Assembly: GCF_000819845.1 (NCBI RefSeq)
Contig: NZ_CDCG01000031.1
Coordinates: 578-64,577 of the forward strand
Length of the DNA: 64,000 bases
Reading direction: 5' to 3'
Source of the DNA: Aeromonas enteropelogenes
Lineage (GTDB): Bacteria; Pseudomonadota; Gammaproteobacteria; Enterobacterales; Aeromonadaceae
Part shown: piece by piece, positions 21,034 to 29,985 of the stretch
Numbering within the stretch: the stretch's first letter is position 1
Layout of the letters: every line of letters starts with the position of its first letter
Notes under the pieces: generated by a model
The model's input: only the letters and a program-made list of their open reading frames with translations
Told to the model about the DNA's origin: nothing
Database searches by the model: none
Position numbers and translations under genes: made by a program

Positions 21034-21100
21034 CCCCGCGCTCCCGTTGCATCGGCCGAACCGCGGCCGTGACCTCATTGCTCATGCTTGTCCCCGTTGT
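21026..21100 (-). repeat. Imperfect duplication of the kdpD start region (kdpC/kdpD junction)
   Basis: On the minus strand, an ATG at 21085 with an ACGGGGA Shine-Dalgarno opens a 19-codon frame, MSNEVTAAVRPMQRERGDA. Its first residues (M-S-N-E-V-T-A) echo the true KdpD start at 21033 (M-R-D-E-V-R-A), and the ribosome-site contexts also match (CAACGGGGA versus CAACGGGAG). The mini-ORF stops a few bases inside kdpD, so its stop overlaps the real start. The similarity is short and moderate. Confidence 0.45.
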
Positions 21101-21135
21101 CGAAAGGGAGCCTTCCCGAACGGCAAGGAGCGCCC

Positions 21136-21663
21136 TCAGGCGCCCTTTTGATGATCGAGTTGCAGGTTCAACTGGAGAATGTTGACCACCTGCGGGCCAA
21201 GGATACCAGCTTGTGCCGCCGACTTGACCTGCTCCGTCAGCCGAACGGGATCCAGCCCCCGTTGCCCGGCGACCCGGTCCACCTGAGCCAGCACCGCATC
21301 GAGCGGCAGATGGGGATCGAGGCCGGAGGCGGAGCGGGTCAGCAGGGCGGGGACCCTGGCTTCCGGCTGCGCCCTGGCCGCCGCTGCGGCAAACTCGGCC
21401 CGCAGCGGCGAGCTCATCCCCAGGTTGCTGGCGCCGCCACCTATGGTGGCGAAGTCGCTGGCGGAGGGGCGGGAGTGGAAGTAGTCGGCCCGTTCGAACT
21501 TCTGGGCCAGCAGGGCGCTGCCGACCACCTGCTGCTTGTCATTGGTGAGCAGGCTGCCGTTGGCCTGCCAGGGGAAGAGCAGCTGGGCCAGTCCGGTGAC
21601 GGCCAGCGGATAAGCCACCCCCAGCAGCAGGGTCAGGGTCAGCAGGGTTCTGATTGCGATCAT
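21136..21663 (-). CDS. kdpC: Potassium-transporting ATPase KdpC subunit
   Basis: KdpC stabilises and assists the KdpA/KdpB complex. From the ATG at 21663 (GGAG ten bases upstream) the product has 175 residues. It has one N-terminal membrane helix (IRTLLTLTLLLGVAYPLAVTGL) and a periplasmic domain with QKFERADYFHSRPSASDF, ASNLGMSSPLRAEF and SASGLDPHLPLDAVLAQVDRVA. It is a little shorter than E. coli KdpC (190). It is separated from kdpB by a duplicated kdpB tail. Confidence 0.95.
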   Translation of the reverse strand: MIAIRTLLTLTLLLGVAYPLAVTGLAQLLFPWQANGSLLTNDKQQVVGSALLAQKFERADYFHSRPSASDFATIGGGASNLGMSSPLRAEFAAAAARAQPEARVPALLTRSASGLDPHLPLDAVLAQVDRVAGQRGLDPVRLTEQVKSAAQAGILGPQVVNILQLNLQLDHQKGA

Positions 21664-21723
21664 GATGTGTTTGCTCCAAATACGTTGAGTGGATGCGGGT
21701 CTGCCCCGCATCCGGTGATGCCG

Positions 21724-21822
21724 TTACACCAACCCCAGGCCGGTGATGACCAGGTCGCTCAGCTTGATGCCGATGTATGGGGGCACGATCTGGCCGTGGA
21801 TACCATCGCGCTGCGTTTTCAT
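21724..21822 (-). pseudogene. Duplicated 3' end of kdpB as a 32-codon mini-ORF
   Basis: Between kdpB and kdpC a short frame starts at an ATG overlapping the kdpB stop (TGATG on the minus strand). After [10 protein letters not shown] it repeats the KdpB C terminus: [22 protein letters not shown], against [21 protein letters not shown] in the intact gene. Copy and gene differ mostly by synonymous or mild changes, and the copy ends TAA where kdpB ends TGA. It could be a translated coupling peptide with one potential membrane helix, or simply a scar. Confidence 0.85.
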
Positions 21823-23879
21823 CACACCAGCCCCAGGCCGGTGATGACCAGGTCGAGCAGCTTGATACCGATGAAGGGCACGATCAGGCCGCCGACACCG
21901 TAGAGCAGCAGGTTGCGGCGCAGCAGGCTGGCCGCCGTGCCCTGCAGGCTGACCCCGCGCAGGGCCAGCGGCACCAGCGCTACGATGATCAGGGCGTTGA
22001 AGATGATGGCTGACAGGATGGCGCTCTCGGGGCTGCCCAGTTGCATCAGGTTCAGCGCCCCCAGTTGCGGATAGGCGGCGATGAACAGGGCCGGCAGGAT
22101 GGCGAAGTACTTGGCCACGTCGTTGGCGATGGAGAAGGTGGTCAGGGCGCCACGGGTCACCAGCAGCTGCTTGCCCACCAGCACCACGTCCAGCAGCTTG
22201 GTGGGGTTGGAGTCGAGATCCACCAGATTGCCCGCCTCCTTGGCGGCCTGGGTGCCCTCGTTCATGGCCAGCCCCACGTCGGCCTGGGCCAGTGCCGGTG
22301 CGTCGTTGGCGCCGTCCCCGCACATGGCGACCAGCCGGCCGTCGGCCTGCTCCTGGCGGATGTAGGCCAGCTTCTTCTCCGGTGTCGCTTCGGCGATGAA
22401 GTCGTCCACCCCGGCCTCGGCGGCGATGGCTGCGGCGGTCAGCGGGTTGTCACCGGTGATCATCACGGTGCGGATCCCCATGTGGCGCAGGATCTGGAAG
22501 CGGGCCTTGATGCCCGGCTTGATGATGTCCTTGAGGAACACCACCCCCAGCAGCTTCTCGTGGGTACAGACCAGCAGGGGTGTGCCGCCCTGGCGAGCTA
22601 TGCTGTCCACCGACTTGAGGATGGGCTCGGGCACCGCCTTGCGATCGAGGGAGAGGTAGCGCAGCACGGCGTCCACCGCCCCCTTGCGATATTGATGACC
22701 GTTGCGGTCCAGCCCGCTCAGCCGGGTTTCGGCGCTGAAGGGGATCAGGATATCGCTCTCCAGCTGGCTCGGTCTGGTGTGGCTCTTGCCCGCCAGGGTC
22801 AGGATGGATTTGCCCTCCGGCGTGTTGTCACCCAGCGAGGCCAGCATGGCGGCCTGGGCCAGCAGGGCCGGATCGATACCGGGGGCTGGGATCAGTTCAT
22901 CCGCCATCCGGTTGCCGAAGGTGATGGTGCCGGTCTTGTCCAGCAGCAGGGTGCGCACGTCGCCGGCGGCCTCCACCGCCCGGCCGGACTTGGCGATCAC
23001 GTTGAGCTTCACCAGCCGGTCCATGCCGGCGATGCCGATGGCGGAGAGCAGACCGCCGATGGTGGTCGGGATCAGGGTGATGAACAGCGCCAGCAGGTAG
23101 ATCCGGGGCACCTGGGTGCCGTTGTAGTCGAGGAACCAGGGCAGGGTGGCCACCACCAGCAGGAAGATCAGGGTCAGTCCCACCAGCAGGGCATCCAGCG
23201 CCATCTCGTTGGGGGTCTTCTGGCGCTTGGCCCCTTCCACCAGAGCAATCATGCGATCCAGGGTGCTTTCGCCCGGATTGTTGCTGATGCGCACCCAGAT
23301 CTCGTCGGAGACGACGGTAGTATTGCCGGTCACGCCGCTGCGATCGGTGCCCGACTCGCGGATAACGGGGGCAGATTCACCCGTTATGGCGGCCTCGTTG
23401 ACCGAGGCGATGCCGGCGACCACTTCGCCGTCGGCGGGGATCATCTCGCCGCTGCGCACCAGCACCAGATCGCCCTTGCGCAGGCTGGTGGCCGGCACCC
23501 ACTCCCCCTTGTCATCCTGCGGATGGGTGACCCGGCGCGCCCTGAGCTGGCTCATGCCCGCCTTCAGGCTGTCGGCCCGCGCCTTGCCGCGCCCCTCGGC
23601 CAGGGTCTCGGCGAAGTTGGCAAACCAGAGGGTGAGCCAGAGCCAGGCGGTCAGCTGCCAGGCCAGCGAAGGAGCGACGCCGGAGACAGGCTGCCCCAGC
23701 AGCGACTCCAGGGTCGCCATCACGGCCGCCAGCCAGAGGGTGAACAGGATGGGGCTGCCGAGCAGCGCCCTGGGGTTGAAGCGATAGAGGGCTTCCACCA
23801 TGGCCTGCATGATCTGTGATTTCTGTTTCTTGCCCTTCACCTTGAGGGTGTCGGTGCTCATTGAAGCGGACTTGCTCAT
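21822..23879 (-). CDS. kdpB: Potassium-transporting ATPase KdpB subunit
   Basis: KdpB is the P-type ATPase subunit that powers potassium import through KdpA. From the ATG at 23879 it has 685 residues, close to E. coli's 682. It shows the actuator motif [11 protein letters not shown], the phosphorylation site [17 protein letters not shown] in the nucleotide domain, and [22 protein letters not shown] and [16 protein letters not shown] in the P domain. Membrane helices flank these ([35 protein letters not shown]). The 3' end is duplicated downstream. Confidence 0.97.
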   Translation of the reverse strand: MSKSASMSTDTLKVKGKKQKSQIMQAMVEALYRFNPRALLGSPILFTLWLAAVMATLESLLGQPVSGVAPSLAWQLTAWLWLTLWFANFAETLAEGRGKARADSLKAGMSQLRARRVTHPQDDKGEWVPATSLRKGDLVLVRSGEMIPADGEVVAGIASVNEAAITGESAPVIRESGTDRSGVTGNTTVVSDEIWVRISNNPGESTLDRMIALVEGAKRQKTPNEMALDALLVGLTLIFLLVVATLPWFLDYNGTQVPRIYLLALFITLIPTTIGGLLSAIGIAGMDRLVKLNVIAKSGRAVEAAGDVRTLLLDKTGTITFGNRMADELIPAPGIDPALLAQAAMLASLGDNTPEGKSILTLAGKSHTRPSQLESDILIPFSAETRLSGLDRNGHQYRKGAVDAVLRYLSLDRKAVPEPILKSVDSIARQGGTPLLVCTHEKLLGVVFLKDIIKPGIKARFQILRHMGIRTVMITGDNPLTAAAIAAEAGVDDFIAEATPEKKLAYIRQEQADGRLVAMCGDGANDAPALAQADVGLAMNEGTQAAKEAGNLVDLDSNPTKLLDVVLVGKQLLVTRGALTTFSIANDVAKYFAILPALFIAAYPQLGALNLMQLGSPESAILSAIIFNALIIVALVPLALRGVSLQGTAASLLRRNLLLYGVGGLIVPFIGIKLLDLVITGLGLV

Positions 23880-23935
23880 TGGAAAGCTCCCAGCATCGAA
23901 TAGTTGACCACGGTGATCAGTGGGGTGTGCAGCAT
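23876..23935 (-). other. Bridging mini-ORF between kdpA and kdpB
   Basis: A 19-codon frame ([19 protein letters not shown]) begins on the kdpA stop (TGATG) and ends on the kdpB start (ATGA). Its tail S-M-L-G-A-F-Q-stop resembles the end of KdpA (S-L-L-G-G-V-F-stop) over a nine-base exact match, so it may be a decayed copy of the kdpA end. Expression is unproven. Its position would allow a ribosome to pass from kdpA to kdpB by reinitiation. Confidence 0.4.
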
Positions 23936-25629
23936 CAGAAGACACCTCCCAGCAGGCTCAGGTGTTCCGCCACCGGGCCCAGCGCCAGCACCGGCAGGAA
24001 GGAGAGACCCCCCATCAGCAGCACGGTGACGATCAGCAGGGTGATGAAGAGGGGGCCGCTGATGGGGAAGTCCCCCTCGCTTCGCTCCTGGCGCGGGGCG
24101 CGGGCCAGCTGGCCGGCGATGGCCAGCACCGGAATGATGTAGCCGAAGCGGCCGAGCAGCATGGCCAGCCCGATGGCGATGCACTGCCAGTTGTCGGCGG
24201 CGGCCAGGCCGGCGAAGGCGGAGCCGTTGTTGCCGGCGGCCGAGGCGTAGGCATAGATCAGCCGGGACAGGCCGTGGGGGCCGTCGTGACCGATGACGGT
24301 GGCGGAGTCCGGCATCAGCAGGGTAATGCCGCCGATCACCAATACCCCGACCGGCATCACCAGCATGCTGGCGACCACCCATTTCATCTCGGTGATGCCG
24401 AGCCGTTTGCCCAGATAGGTCGGGGTACGCCCCACCATCAGGCCGCACAGGAACACGGTCAGCAGCACGAACAGCATCATGCCGTAGATGCCGGAGCCGA
24501 CCCCGCCGAAGATGACCTCGCCGAGCAGCATGTTGATCATGCCGACCATGCCGCCGAGGGGAGTGAAGCTGTCGTGCATGGCGTTGACCGAGCCGTTGGA
24601 GGCGCTGGTGGTCGCCACTTCCCAGATGCTGGAGAGCAGGGGGCCGAAGCGGCTCTCCTTGCCTTCCCAGTTGCCGGCCATGTTGCTGGCGTCAGTTGTG
24701 AACTGGGCGAGGGCAGGGTCCGGTTTCAGCTCCTGGGTGATGGAGACGAAGAGCCCGATCACCATCATCAGGGTCATGGCGACGAGGATGGCGCGGCTGT
24801 GGGCCAGGTCCTTCACGTAGCGACCCAGGGTGCAGACCATGGCGGCGGCCAGCGTCAGCAGGGCGACCATCTCCAGCCAGTTGGAGAGGGCGGTCGGGTT
24901 CTCGAACGGATGGGCCGAGTTGACGCCGAAGAAGCCGCCACCGTTGGAACCGAGCTGCTTGATGGCGATCTGGGAGGCGGCCGGGCCGAGCGGCAACAGC
25001 TGCTCCTGGCCTTCCAGCGCGTGGAACGGCAAGTAGGCCGACAGGCTCTGGGGTACCCCCTGCCAGACCAGCAGCAGCGCCAGGATCAATGCCATCGGCA
25101 ACAGCACGTAGAGGCAGAAGCGCACCAGATCCTGCCAGAAGTTGCCGAGGTGGGTGGTCTGCTGGCGGGCGATGCCGCGGAACAGGGCGATGGCGACAGC
25201 GGCGCCGGTGGCGGCCGAGACGAAGTTCTGGGTGGTGAGCCCCACCATCTGGCTGAAGTAGGAGAGGCTGGCCTCGCCGGAGTAGGCCTGCCAGTTGGTG
25301 TTGGTCATGAAGCTGACCGCTGTGTTGAAGGCGAGTTGCCAGTTCAACCCGGGCAGCTGTTGCGGGTTGAGGGGTAGCAGCCCCTGCGCCAGCAGGATCA
25401 GGAACAGCAGACCGAAGCCGGCACCGTTGAAGGCCAGCAGGCTGAGGGCGTAGGACTTCCAGTCCTGCTCGCGCCCGTCCGTGCCGCAGCAGGCCAGGGT
25501 GGCGCGCTCGACGGGAGCCAGCCAGCGACTCTTGCCCTCAAACACCCGATAGAGGTAGTTGCCAAGCAGAGGCGCCGGCAGCAGCACCAGCAGTACGAAC
25601 GCGACGGGATAGATGATCTCTTGCCACAT
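23935..25629 (-). CDS. kdpA: Potassium-transporting ATPase KdpA subunit
   Basis: KdpA is the potassium-translocating, channel-like subunit related to TrkH. From the ATG at 25629 (GAGGAA upstream) it has 564 residues. The four selectivity-filter repeats are visible as [42 protein letters not shown] and [13 protein letters not shown]. An in-frame upstream ATG at 25659 would overlap kdpF and is less likely. It sits between kdpF and kdpB in the kdp operon. Confidence 0.97.
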   Translation of the reverse strand: MWQEIIYPVAFVLLVLLPAPLLGNYLYRVFEGKSRWLAPVERATLACCGTDGREQDWKSYALSLLAFNGAGFGLLFLILLAQGLLPLNPQQLPGLNWQLAFNTAVSFMTNTNWQAYSGEASLSYFSQMVGLTTQNFVSAATGAAVAIALFRGIARQQTTHLGNFWQDLVRFCLYVLLPMALILALLLVWQGVPQSLSAYLPFHALEGQEQLLPLGPAASQIAIKQLGSNGGGFFGVNSAHPFENPTALSNWLEMVALLTLAAAMVCTLGRYVKDLAHSRAILVAMTLMMVIGLFVSITQELKPDPALAQFTTDASNMAGNWEGKESRFGPLLSSIWEVATTSASNGSVNAMHDSFTPLGGMVGMINMLLGEVIFGGVGSGIYGMMLFVLLTVFLCGLMVGRTPTYLGKRLGITEMKWVVASMLVMPVGVLVIGGITLLMPDSATVIGHDGPHGLSRLIYAYASAAGNNGSAFAGLAAADNWQCIAIGLAMLLGRFGYIIPVLAIAGQLARAPRQERSEGDFPISGPLFITLLIVTVLLMGGLSFLPVLALGPVAEHLSLLGGVF

Positions 25630-25639
25630 ATCCGGTTCC

Positions 25640-25717
25640 TCACTCATGGGTGCGCGCAAGGGCGCGCAGCAGATAGCCCGCGAGGGCGAGGACCAGCAGC
25701 AGATATAGCCAATTCAT
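25640..25717 (-). CDS. kdpF: KdpF, small stabilising subunit of the Kdp complex
   Basis: The 25-residue peptide MNWLYLLLVLALAGYLLRALARTHE is a single membrane helix with a positively charged C terminus. It matches the size and style of KdpF, which stabilises KdpABC. A GGAGTCGAT leader precedes the ATG, and it lies ten bases upstream of kdpA. A longer in-frame extension upstream is open to 25885 but has no family support. Confidence 0.88.
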   Translation of the reverse strand: MNWLYLLLVLALAGYLLRALARTHE

Positions 25718-25761
25718 ATCGACTCCATTGGTGTAATTGACGACCAAATGGTAGGAATAAC

Positions 25762-25815
25762 CGGCGTAAAGGCGCCATAAAGCCGGATTTGGCAGGCGTA
25801 AAATCGGCGTAAAAA
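25762..25815 (-). promoter_or_regulatory. Candidate KdpE operator upstream of kdpF
   Basis: On the minus strand TTTACGCC occurs three times upstream of kdpF (plus-strand GGCGTAAA at 25762, 25794 and 25806). The last two are 12 bases apart as a direct repeat. OmpR-family regulators bind tandem half-sites about one helical turn apart, so this is a plausible KdpE site. Similarity to the E. coli site is limited to the T-rich TTTACR core. Confidence 0.4.
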
Positions 25816-25852
25816 AGCAGGTGTGGGCGCTATTTGGGGGAGGGGAAAGATC

Positions 25853-25877
25853 GAAAAACCCGGCCTGAGCCGGGTTT
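25853..25877 (-). terminator. Intrinsic terminator downstream of gor
   Basis: An AACCCGGC/GCCGGGTT stem with a four-base loop is followed on the minus strand by TTTTTC. It lies beyond the duplicated gor tail and separates gor from the kdp promoter region. Confidence 0.85.
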
Positions 25878-25908
25878 GGTAGCAAGTCGCTGAGGCCTTG
25901 AGATGCGG

Positions 25909-25965
25909 TTAGCGCATTGTCACAAACTCTTCCGCGCTGGTCGGATGGGGAGTGGGAACGCAGTG
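25909..25965 (-). pseudogene. Duplicated 3' end of gor
   Basis: Thirty-odd bases after the gor stop, the minus strand repeats the gene's last codons: [17 protein letters not shown]-stop, against [16 protein letters not shown]-stop in gor. One codon is inserted. The last codons differ only synonymously (GTC/GTG, ACC/ACA), and the stop changes from TGA in gor to TAA here. The copy has no start codon of its own. Confidence 0.85.
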
Positions 25966-25994
25966 GCCGGTTTGACCTCTATGCCCTAGCTCCC

Positions 25995-27344
25995 TCAGCG
26001 CATGGTGACAAACTCTTCCGCGCTGGTGGGGTGAATGGCAACGCAGTTGTCGAAGTCCGCCTTGGTGGCACCCATCTTCATGGCGACGCCGAAGCCCTGC
26101 AGGATTTCGTCCATGGCGAAGCCGATGCCGTGCAGGCCGACCACCTTCTCTTCCGGGCCGACGCAGACCAGTTTCATCCGGGTGGGCTGGCGATGCTGGG
26201 TCAGCGCCGAGTACATGGCGGTGAACTGGCTGCGGTAGACCTTGACCTGATCTTCACCGTATTCGGCGATGGCTTCCGGCTCGGTCAGCCCTATGGTGCC
26301 GATGGGTGGGTGGCTGAACACCACGGTCGGCACCAGATCGTAGTTGAGGTGCTCGTTGGGCTTGTTGTTGAACAGCCGCTCGGAGAGACGACGGCCCGCC
26401 GCGACGGCCACCGGGGTGAGCTGGATGCGGCCGGTGTTGTCACCCACCGCATAGAGGTTGGCTACGGCGGTGTTCTGGAACTTGTCGGTCGGGATAAAGC
26501 CCTTCTCGTCCAGGGTGATGCCGGTGGCGGCCAGGTTGAGGTTGTCGGTGGCCGGGACGCGGCCGATGGCCCAGATCAGGCAGTCGACGGTGAGGTGGCG
26601 ACCATCTTCCAGCTGCAGGGTCAGGCTCTCATCGGCGTTCTTGACCACGGCTTTCGGAATGGCGTGGGTGTGCAGCTTGGGCCCTTCCTGCGCCATGATT
26701 TCCACCAGAGTCTCGTGGATCATGGGGTCGAAGTTGCGCAGCGGTGCGTGCTTGCGTACCACCAGGTGGGTTTCGGAGCCGAGCGCCTGCATCACGCCGG
26801 CGATCTCCACCGCGATATAGCCGGCACCCACCACGGCGACCCGCTTGGGCTGTTCTTGCAACTCGAAGAAGCCATCGGAGTCGATGCCAAGTTCGGCACC
26901 CGGAATGGCCGGCACCTCGGGGCGGCCACCGGTGGCGATCAGTATGTGATCGGCACTGTACTGCTCGCCGTTCACCTCGATGGTGTTGCTGCTGACGAAG
27001 CGGGCGAAGCCCTTGATGACGGTGATCTGGTTCTTGCCCAGCACGTTCTGGTAGGACTGATGAATGCGGCCGATATAGGCCTGGCGGGACTCGACCAGCT
27101 TGGCCCAGCTGAAGTGGTTGAGAGTGGTGTCGAAGCCGTAGTCGGCGCCATATTTCAGGGCATCGGCGATCTGGCCGGCATACCACATGGCCTTCTTCGG
27201 CACGCAGCCGACGTTGACGCAGGTTCCACCCAACTCTTTGGCTTCAATCAGGGCAACTTTCTTACCGTACATGGCAGCCCGGTTGGCCGAGGCGATGCCG
27301 CCGCTGCCGCCGCCGATGGCGATATAGTCAAAATGCTGTGCCAT
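25995..27344 (-). CDS. gor: Glutathione-disulfide reductase
   Basis: Gor reduces glutathione disulfide with NADPH. The 449-residue flavoprotein has the FAD-binding [14 protein letters not shown] near residue 12, the redox-active disulfide in [13 protein letters not shown] and the NADPH-binding [12 protein letters not shown]. It also has AVGDNTG and the C-terminal catalytic dimer segment [23 protein letters not shown]...[12 protein letters not shown]. Length equals E. coli Gor. Its last 18 codons are repeated just downstream. Confidence 0.98.
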   Translation of the reverse strand: MAQHFDYIAIGGGSGGIASANRAAMYGKKVALIEAKELGGTCVNVGCVPKKAMWYAGQIADALKYGADYGFDTTLNHFSWAKLVESRQAYIGRIHQSYQNVLGKNQITVIKGFARFVSSNTIEVNGEQYSADHILIATGGRPEVPAIPGAELGIDSDGFFELQEQPKRVAVVGAGYIAVEIAGVMQALGSETHLVVRKHAPLRNFDPMIHETLVEIMAQEGPKLHTHAIPKAVVKNADESLTLQLEDGRHLTVDCLIWAIGRVPATDNLNLAATGITLDEKGFIPTDKFQNTAVANLYAVGDNTGRIQLTPVAVAAGRRLSERLFNNKPNEHLNYDLVPTVVFSHPPIGTIGLTEPEAIAEYGEDQVKVYRSQFTAMYSALTQHRQPTRMKLVCVGPEEKVVGLHGIGFAMDEILQGFGVAMKMGATKADFDNCVAIHPTSAEEFVTMR

Positions 27345-27420
27345 TGCGAGGTTCTCCGCTCATTAAGAATGCAATCACAGCATGATGGGGATAAAGCGGC
27401 TGGCTCACAAGAGCCAGCAC

Positions 27421-29388
27421 TCAGTTATGTTGGATTGGCAGGCGAATATGGAACTGGGCACCTTGCTCCGGTTCGCTGATGCAGTTGATGCGACCACGGA
27501 GCAGCTGCACTACCAGGTTGTAGATGATGTGGGTGCCAAGACCACTGCCGCCATGGCCCCGCTTGGAGGTGACGAAGGGATCGAAGATGCGCGGCAGTAT
27601 CTCGGGCGGGATGCCGCGGCCGTTGTCGCTGTAGTCGATCATCAGCTCTTCACCCTGCTGCTCCACCTTGATGGTGATCTTCTTCGGCTTGTCCCAATTC
27701 TCGAAACCATGGTTGATGGAGTTGAGGATCAGGTTGGAGTAGATCTGGGTGAAGCTGCCGGGGAAGGAGAAGATCGACAGCTTGGGATCGCACTGGATGT
27801 CCACCTCGCACTGGGCCTTCTTCAATTTGTGGCCGAGGGAGACCACTACCTGGTGCAGGTTATCGGCGAGGTTGAAGTTGTAGCGAGCCTCGGAGGATTG
27901 ATCGACGGCCACCTGCTTGAAGCTGGCGATCAGCTCGGAGGCGCGGCGCAGGTTGCCCTGTAGCAGCTGCATGGATTCGTCGAGGTTGACGGTGAACTCG
28001 TTGAGGTAGGAGCGGGAGAGCTGTTTGGCCTCGATGTGCTGCTTGAAGTCGGCTACCCGCTCCTGCAGGTAGGAGGACGCGGTGACGCTGATACCGATGG
28101 GGGTGTTGATCTCGTGAGCCACCCCGGCCACCAGAGAACCGAGAGAAGCCATTTTCTCAGACTCAACCAGGGTCTGCTGGGCCTGCTTCAGGTCGTCGTA
28201 GGCCTTGCCAAGCTGGTCGTTGGCATCGCTCAGGCTGCGGGTGCGCTCCACCACCTTGCCTTCCAGCTGTTCGTTGAGCTGGCTGATTTCCCGCTCGATC
28301 TTCTTGAGGCGGGTGATGTCATAACCGAATCCGATCAGATACTTGAGGTTTAATCCCTCATAGAAAGGAGCGAAGGTCCACTGCAGCACCAGCTGGTGGC
28401 CCTGCTGATCCTGCATCATGACCTCTTTATCCTCGATATACCCTTGGCTGGCGAGGGTCAGTGCCAGCTCCTCCTGCTGCTCCTTGCTGACGAACAGATC
28501 CAGCCAGTTGTGGTGCAGAATCTCCTGCTGGTGGTAACCGGTCAGCATGATGGCTGCCGGATTGATGCTGGCGATGGAGAGATCCGGCTCCATGCAGCAG
28601 ATAACCATGTTGGCCGAGTTGATCAGAGTGGCGGAGAAATCCCGCTCCTGTTGCAGCTGTTCCGCCGCCTGATGGCGTGCGGCAAACTCGTCGTTTAGGC
28701 GGGTTCGCATCTGGTTGAGGGAGGCGACCAGGGTGTCCAGCTCGTCAGGATTCTTGCGGGGCAGGGGGCGGCCTTCCAGCTCCAGCTCCATGTCGAGACT
28801 GTCCAGAGTGAATCTCTGGGCGTAGTGAACGATGCGATTGAGGTGTCTGACCACCATGTAGTAGATGATGGTCAGGATGCAGAATGAGACCACTAGGGTT
28901 TTGATGGTCTGGCTGACCAGGATCAGCACGGATTTTTCGATGAGGCGCTGGTAGATCTGCTCGAGGGAGGCGGCGACGAACAACTTGCCGACCACCTCAT
29001 CCTGGTAGGTGAGATTGAACTCGCGGGAGATGTCGTAGCTTGGGCGCTCCACCCCCTGGGTCAGCAAGGGCACTTCGGTGTTGCCGAGCATCTCCTTGAC
29101 CATCACGAACTGCATGTTGGGCAGGTTCATGATCCCTTCGATCTGTACCTTGACCTGCTCTTCGTCCAGGTTCCACAGGCTGGCGGCGATGGGTTGCAGG
29201 AAGGAAGCTTCAATCTGGCCGATGCTGTCCTCGATGACTGCCACATCCTTGCGATAATCCCAGGCGAGCTGAAGCGCCGTGATGATCATGGCCAATACGG
29301 TACTGCACACCAGAATATAAGAGAGCAGGCGGTATGAGAGCCCGTTGCGGCCAACGGCCTTGGCGGTCTTTAAGAAGAGTCCTGACAT
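27421..29388 (-). CDS. Orphan membrane sensor histidine kinase with PAS domain
   Basis: The 655-residue protein has two membrane helices (about residues 22-42 and 153-178) enclosing a periplasmic sensor region. A HAMP-like linker follows, then a PAS domain (about 255-380, with INSANMVICCMEP and GFGYDITRLKK) and a coiled coil. The HisKA has VAGVAHEINTPIGI and the HATPase has DNGRGIPPEILPRIFDPFVTSKRG and GSGLGTHIIYNLV. No response regulator gene is adjacent, so its partner is elsewhere. Signal and targets cannot be told from sequence. It has its own upstream gap containing a 16-base palindrome. Confidence 0.9.
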   Translation of the reverse strand: MSGLFLKTAKAVGRNGLSYRLLSYILVCSTVLAMIITALQLAWDYRKDVAVIEDSIGQIEASFLQPIAASLWNLDEEQVKVQIEGIMNLPNMQFVMVKEMLGNTEVPLLTQGVERPSYDISREFNLTYQDEVVGKLFVAASLEQIYQRLIEKSVLILVSQTIKTLVVSFCILTIIYYMVVRHLNRIVHYAQRFTLDSLDMELELEGRPLPRKNPDELDTLVASLNQMRTRLNDEFAARHQAAEQLQQERDFSATLINSANMVICCMEPDLSIASINPAAIMLTGYHQQEILHHNWLDLFVSKEQQEELALTLASQGYIEDKEVMMQDQQGHQLVLQWTFAPFYEGLNLKYLIGFGYDITRLKKIEREISQLNEQLEGKVVERTRSLSDANDQLGKAYDDLKQAQQTLVESEKMASLGSLVAGVAHEINTPIGISVTASSYLQERVADFKQHIEAKQLSRSYLNEFTVNLDESMQLLQGNLRRASELIASFKQVAVDQSSEARYNFNLADNLHQVVVSLGHKLKKAQCEVDIQCDPKLSIFSFPGSFTQIYSNLILNSINHGFENWDKPKKITIKVEQQGEELMIDYSDNGRGIPPEILPRIFDPFVTSKRGHGGSGLGTHIIYNLVVQLLRGRINCISEPEQGAQFHIRLPIQHN

Positions 29389-29520
29389 GGCGTCCTTGCG
29401 GTCTGGATGCGGTGTTGTTTAGTTTAACTGCTTCATGTACTTGTGTCGTCATTCCGGCGTGGCGTACGACCACTCCCGTGCTGCGTCCAACTTTCACGGA
29501 GGCTAACTCATCTGCTGCCG

Positions 29521-29536
29521 CCATGCTGCAGCATGG
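29521..29536. promoter_or_regulatory. Perfect 16-base palindrome upstream of the orphan kinase
   Basis: CCATGCTGCAGCATGG is a perfect dyad in the gap between the ubiK terminator and the kinase gene. It could be an operator for a homodimeric regulator. The binding protein is unknown. Confidence 0.3.
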
Positions 29537-29608
29537 GGTCGCTTTTGTGACACAAGGATGAAAGAGGGCTCTTTTGCAGGAAATCGGGAGTCCGCTTTGT
29601 CCGTCCAG

Positions 29609-29636
29609 CAAAAACCCCGGCCTGGGCCGGGGTTTC
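29609..29636 (-). terminator. Intrinsic terminator after ubiK
   Basis: An AACCCCGGCC/GGCCGGGGTT-type stem is followed on the minus strand by TTTTTGC, just past the ubiK stop codon. Confidence 0.88.
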
Positions 29637-29638
29637 GA

Positions 29639-29896
29639 TTATTCGCCTTTGGGGCCGAGCTGTTGTTCCAGCTGTGCCAGCTTGGCTTCGAGAGCGGCCA
29701 GTTTTTCCCGGGTGCGCAGCAGCACCTTGGTCTGTACGTCAAACTCTTCACGGCTGACCAGATCCAGCTTGTTCAGCTGGGCTTGCAGTACCTGACGAAT
29801 TTTCTTGTCTGCCTCTTCACCCATGCTGCGGATGCCGGGGGGCAGGGCGTTGTGTACCTGTTTGGCGATCTCTTCCAGTTTCTTCGGGTCGATCAT
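29639..29896 (-). CDS. ubiK: Ubiquinone biosynthesis accessory factor UbiK
   Basis: UbiK (YqiC) is a small accessory protein of the ubiquinone biosynthesis complex that works with UbiJ. From the ATG at 29896 (AGGAG upstream) it has 85 residues: [21 protein letters not shown], an amphipathic membrane-binding helix. A coiled-coil C terminus follows ([29 protein letters not shown]). An in-frame start 13 codons earlier has no good ribosome site. Confidence 0.93.
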   Translation of the reverse strand: MIDPKKLEEIAKQVHNALPPGIRSMGEEADKKIRQVLQAQLNKLDLVSREEFDVQTKVLLRTREKLAALEAKLAQLEQQLGPKGE

Positions 29897-29985
29897 GACG
29901 TTCTCCTCAATCGTTGGCAGACATTCTACCGACAATTGCCTCGCTTTGCCGAGATCAGGACGGCGTTTGTTTATGTCAAATCGAC

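Noticed and set aside
19300-21072. Long open frames on either strand over kdpD in other frames
   Set aside because: KdpD with all its domains occupies this DNA. The alternatives have no motifs.
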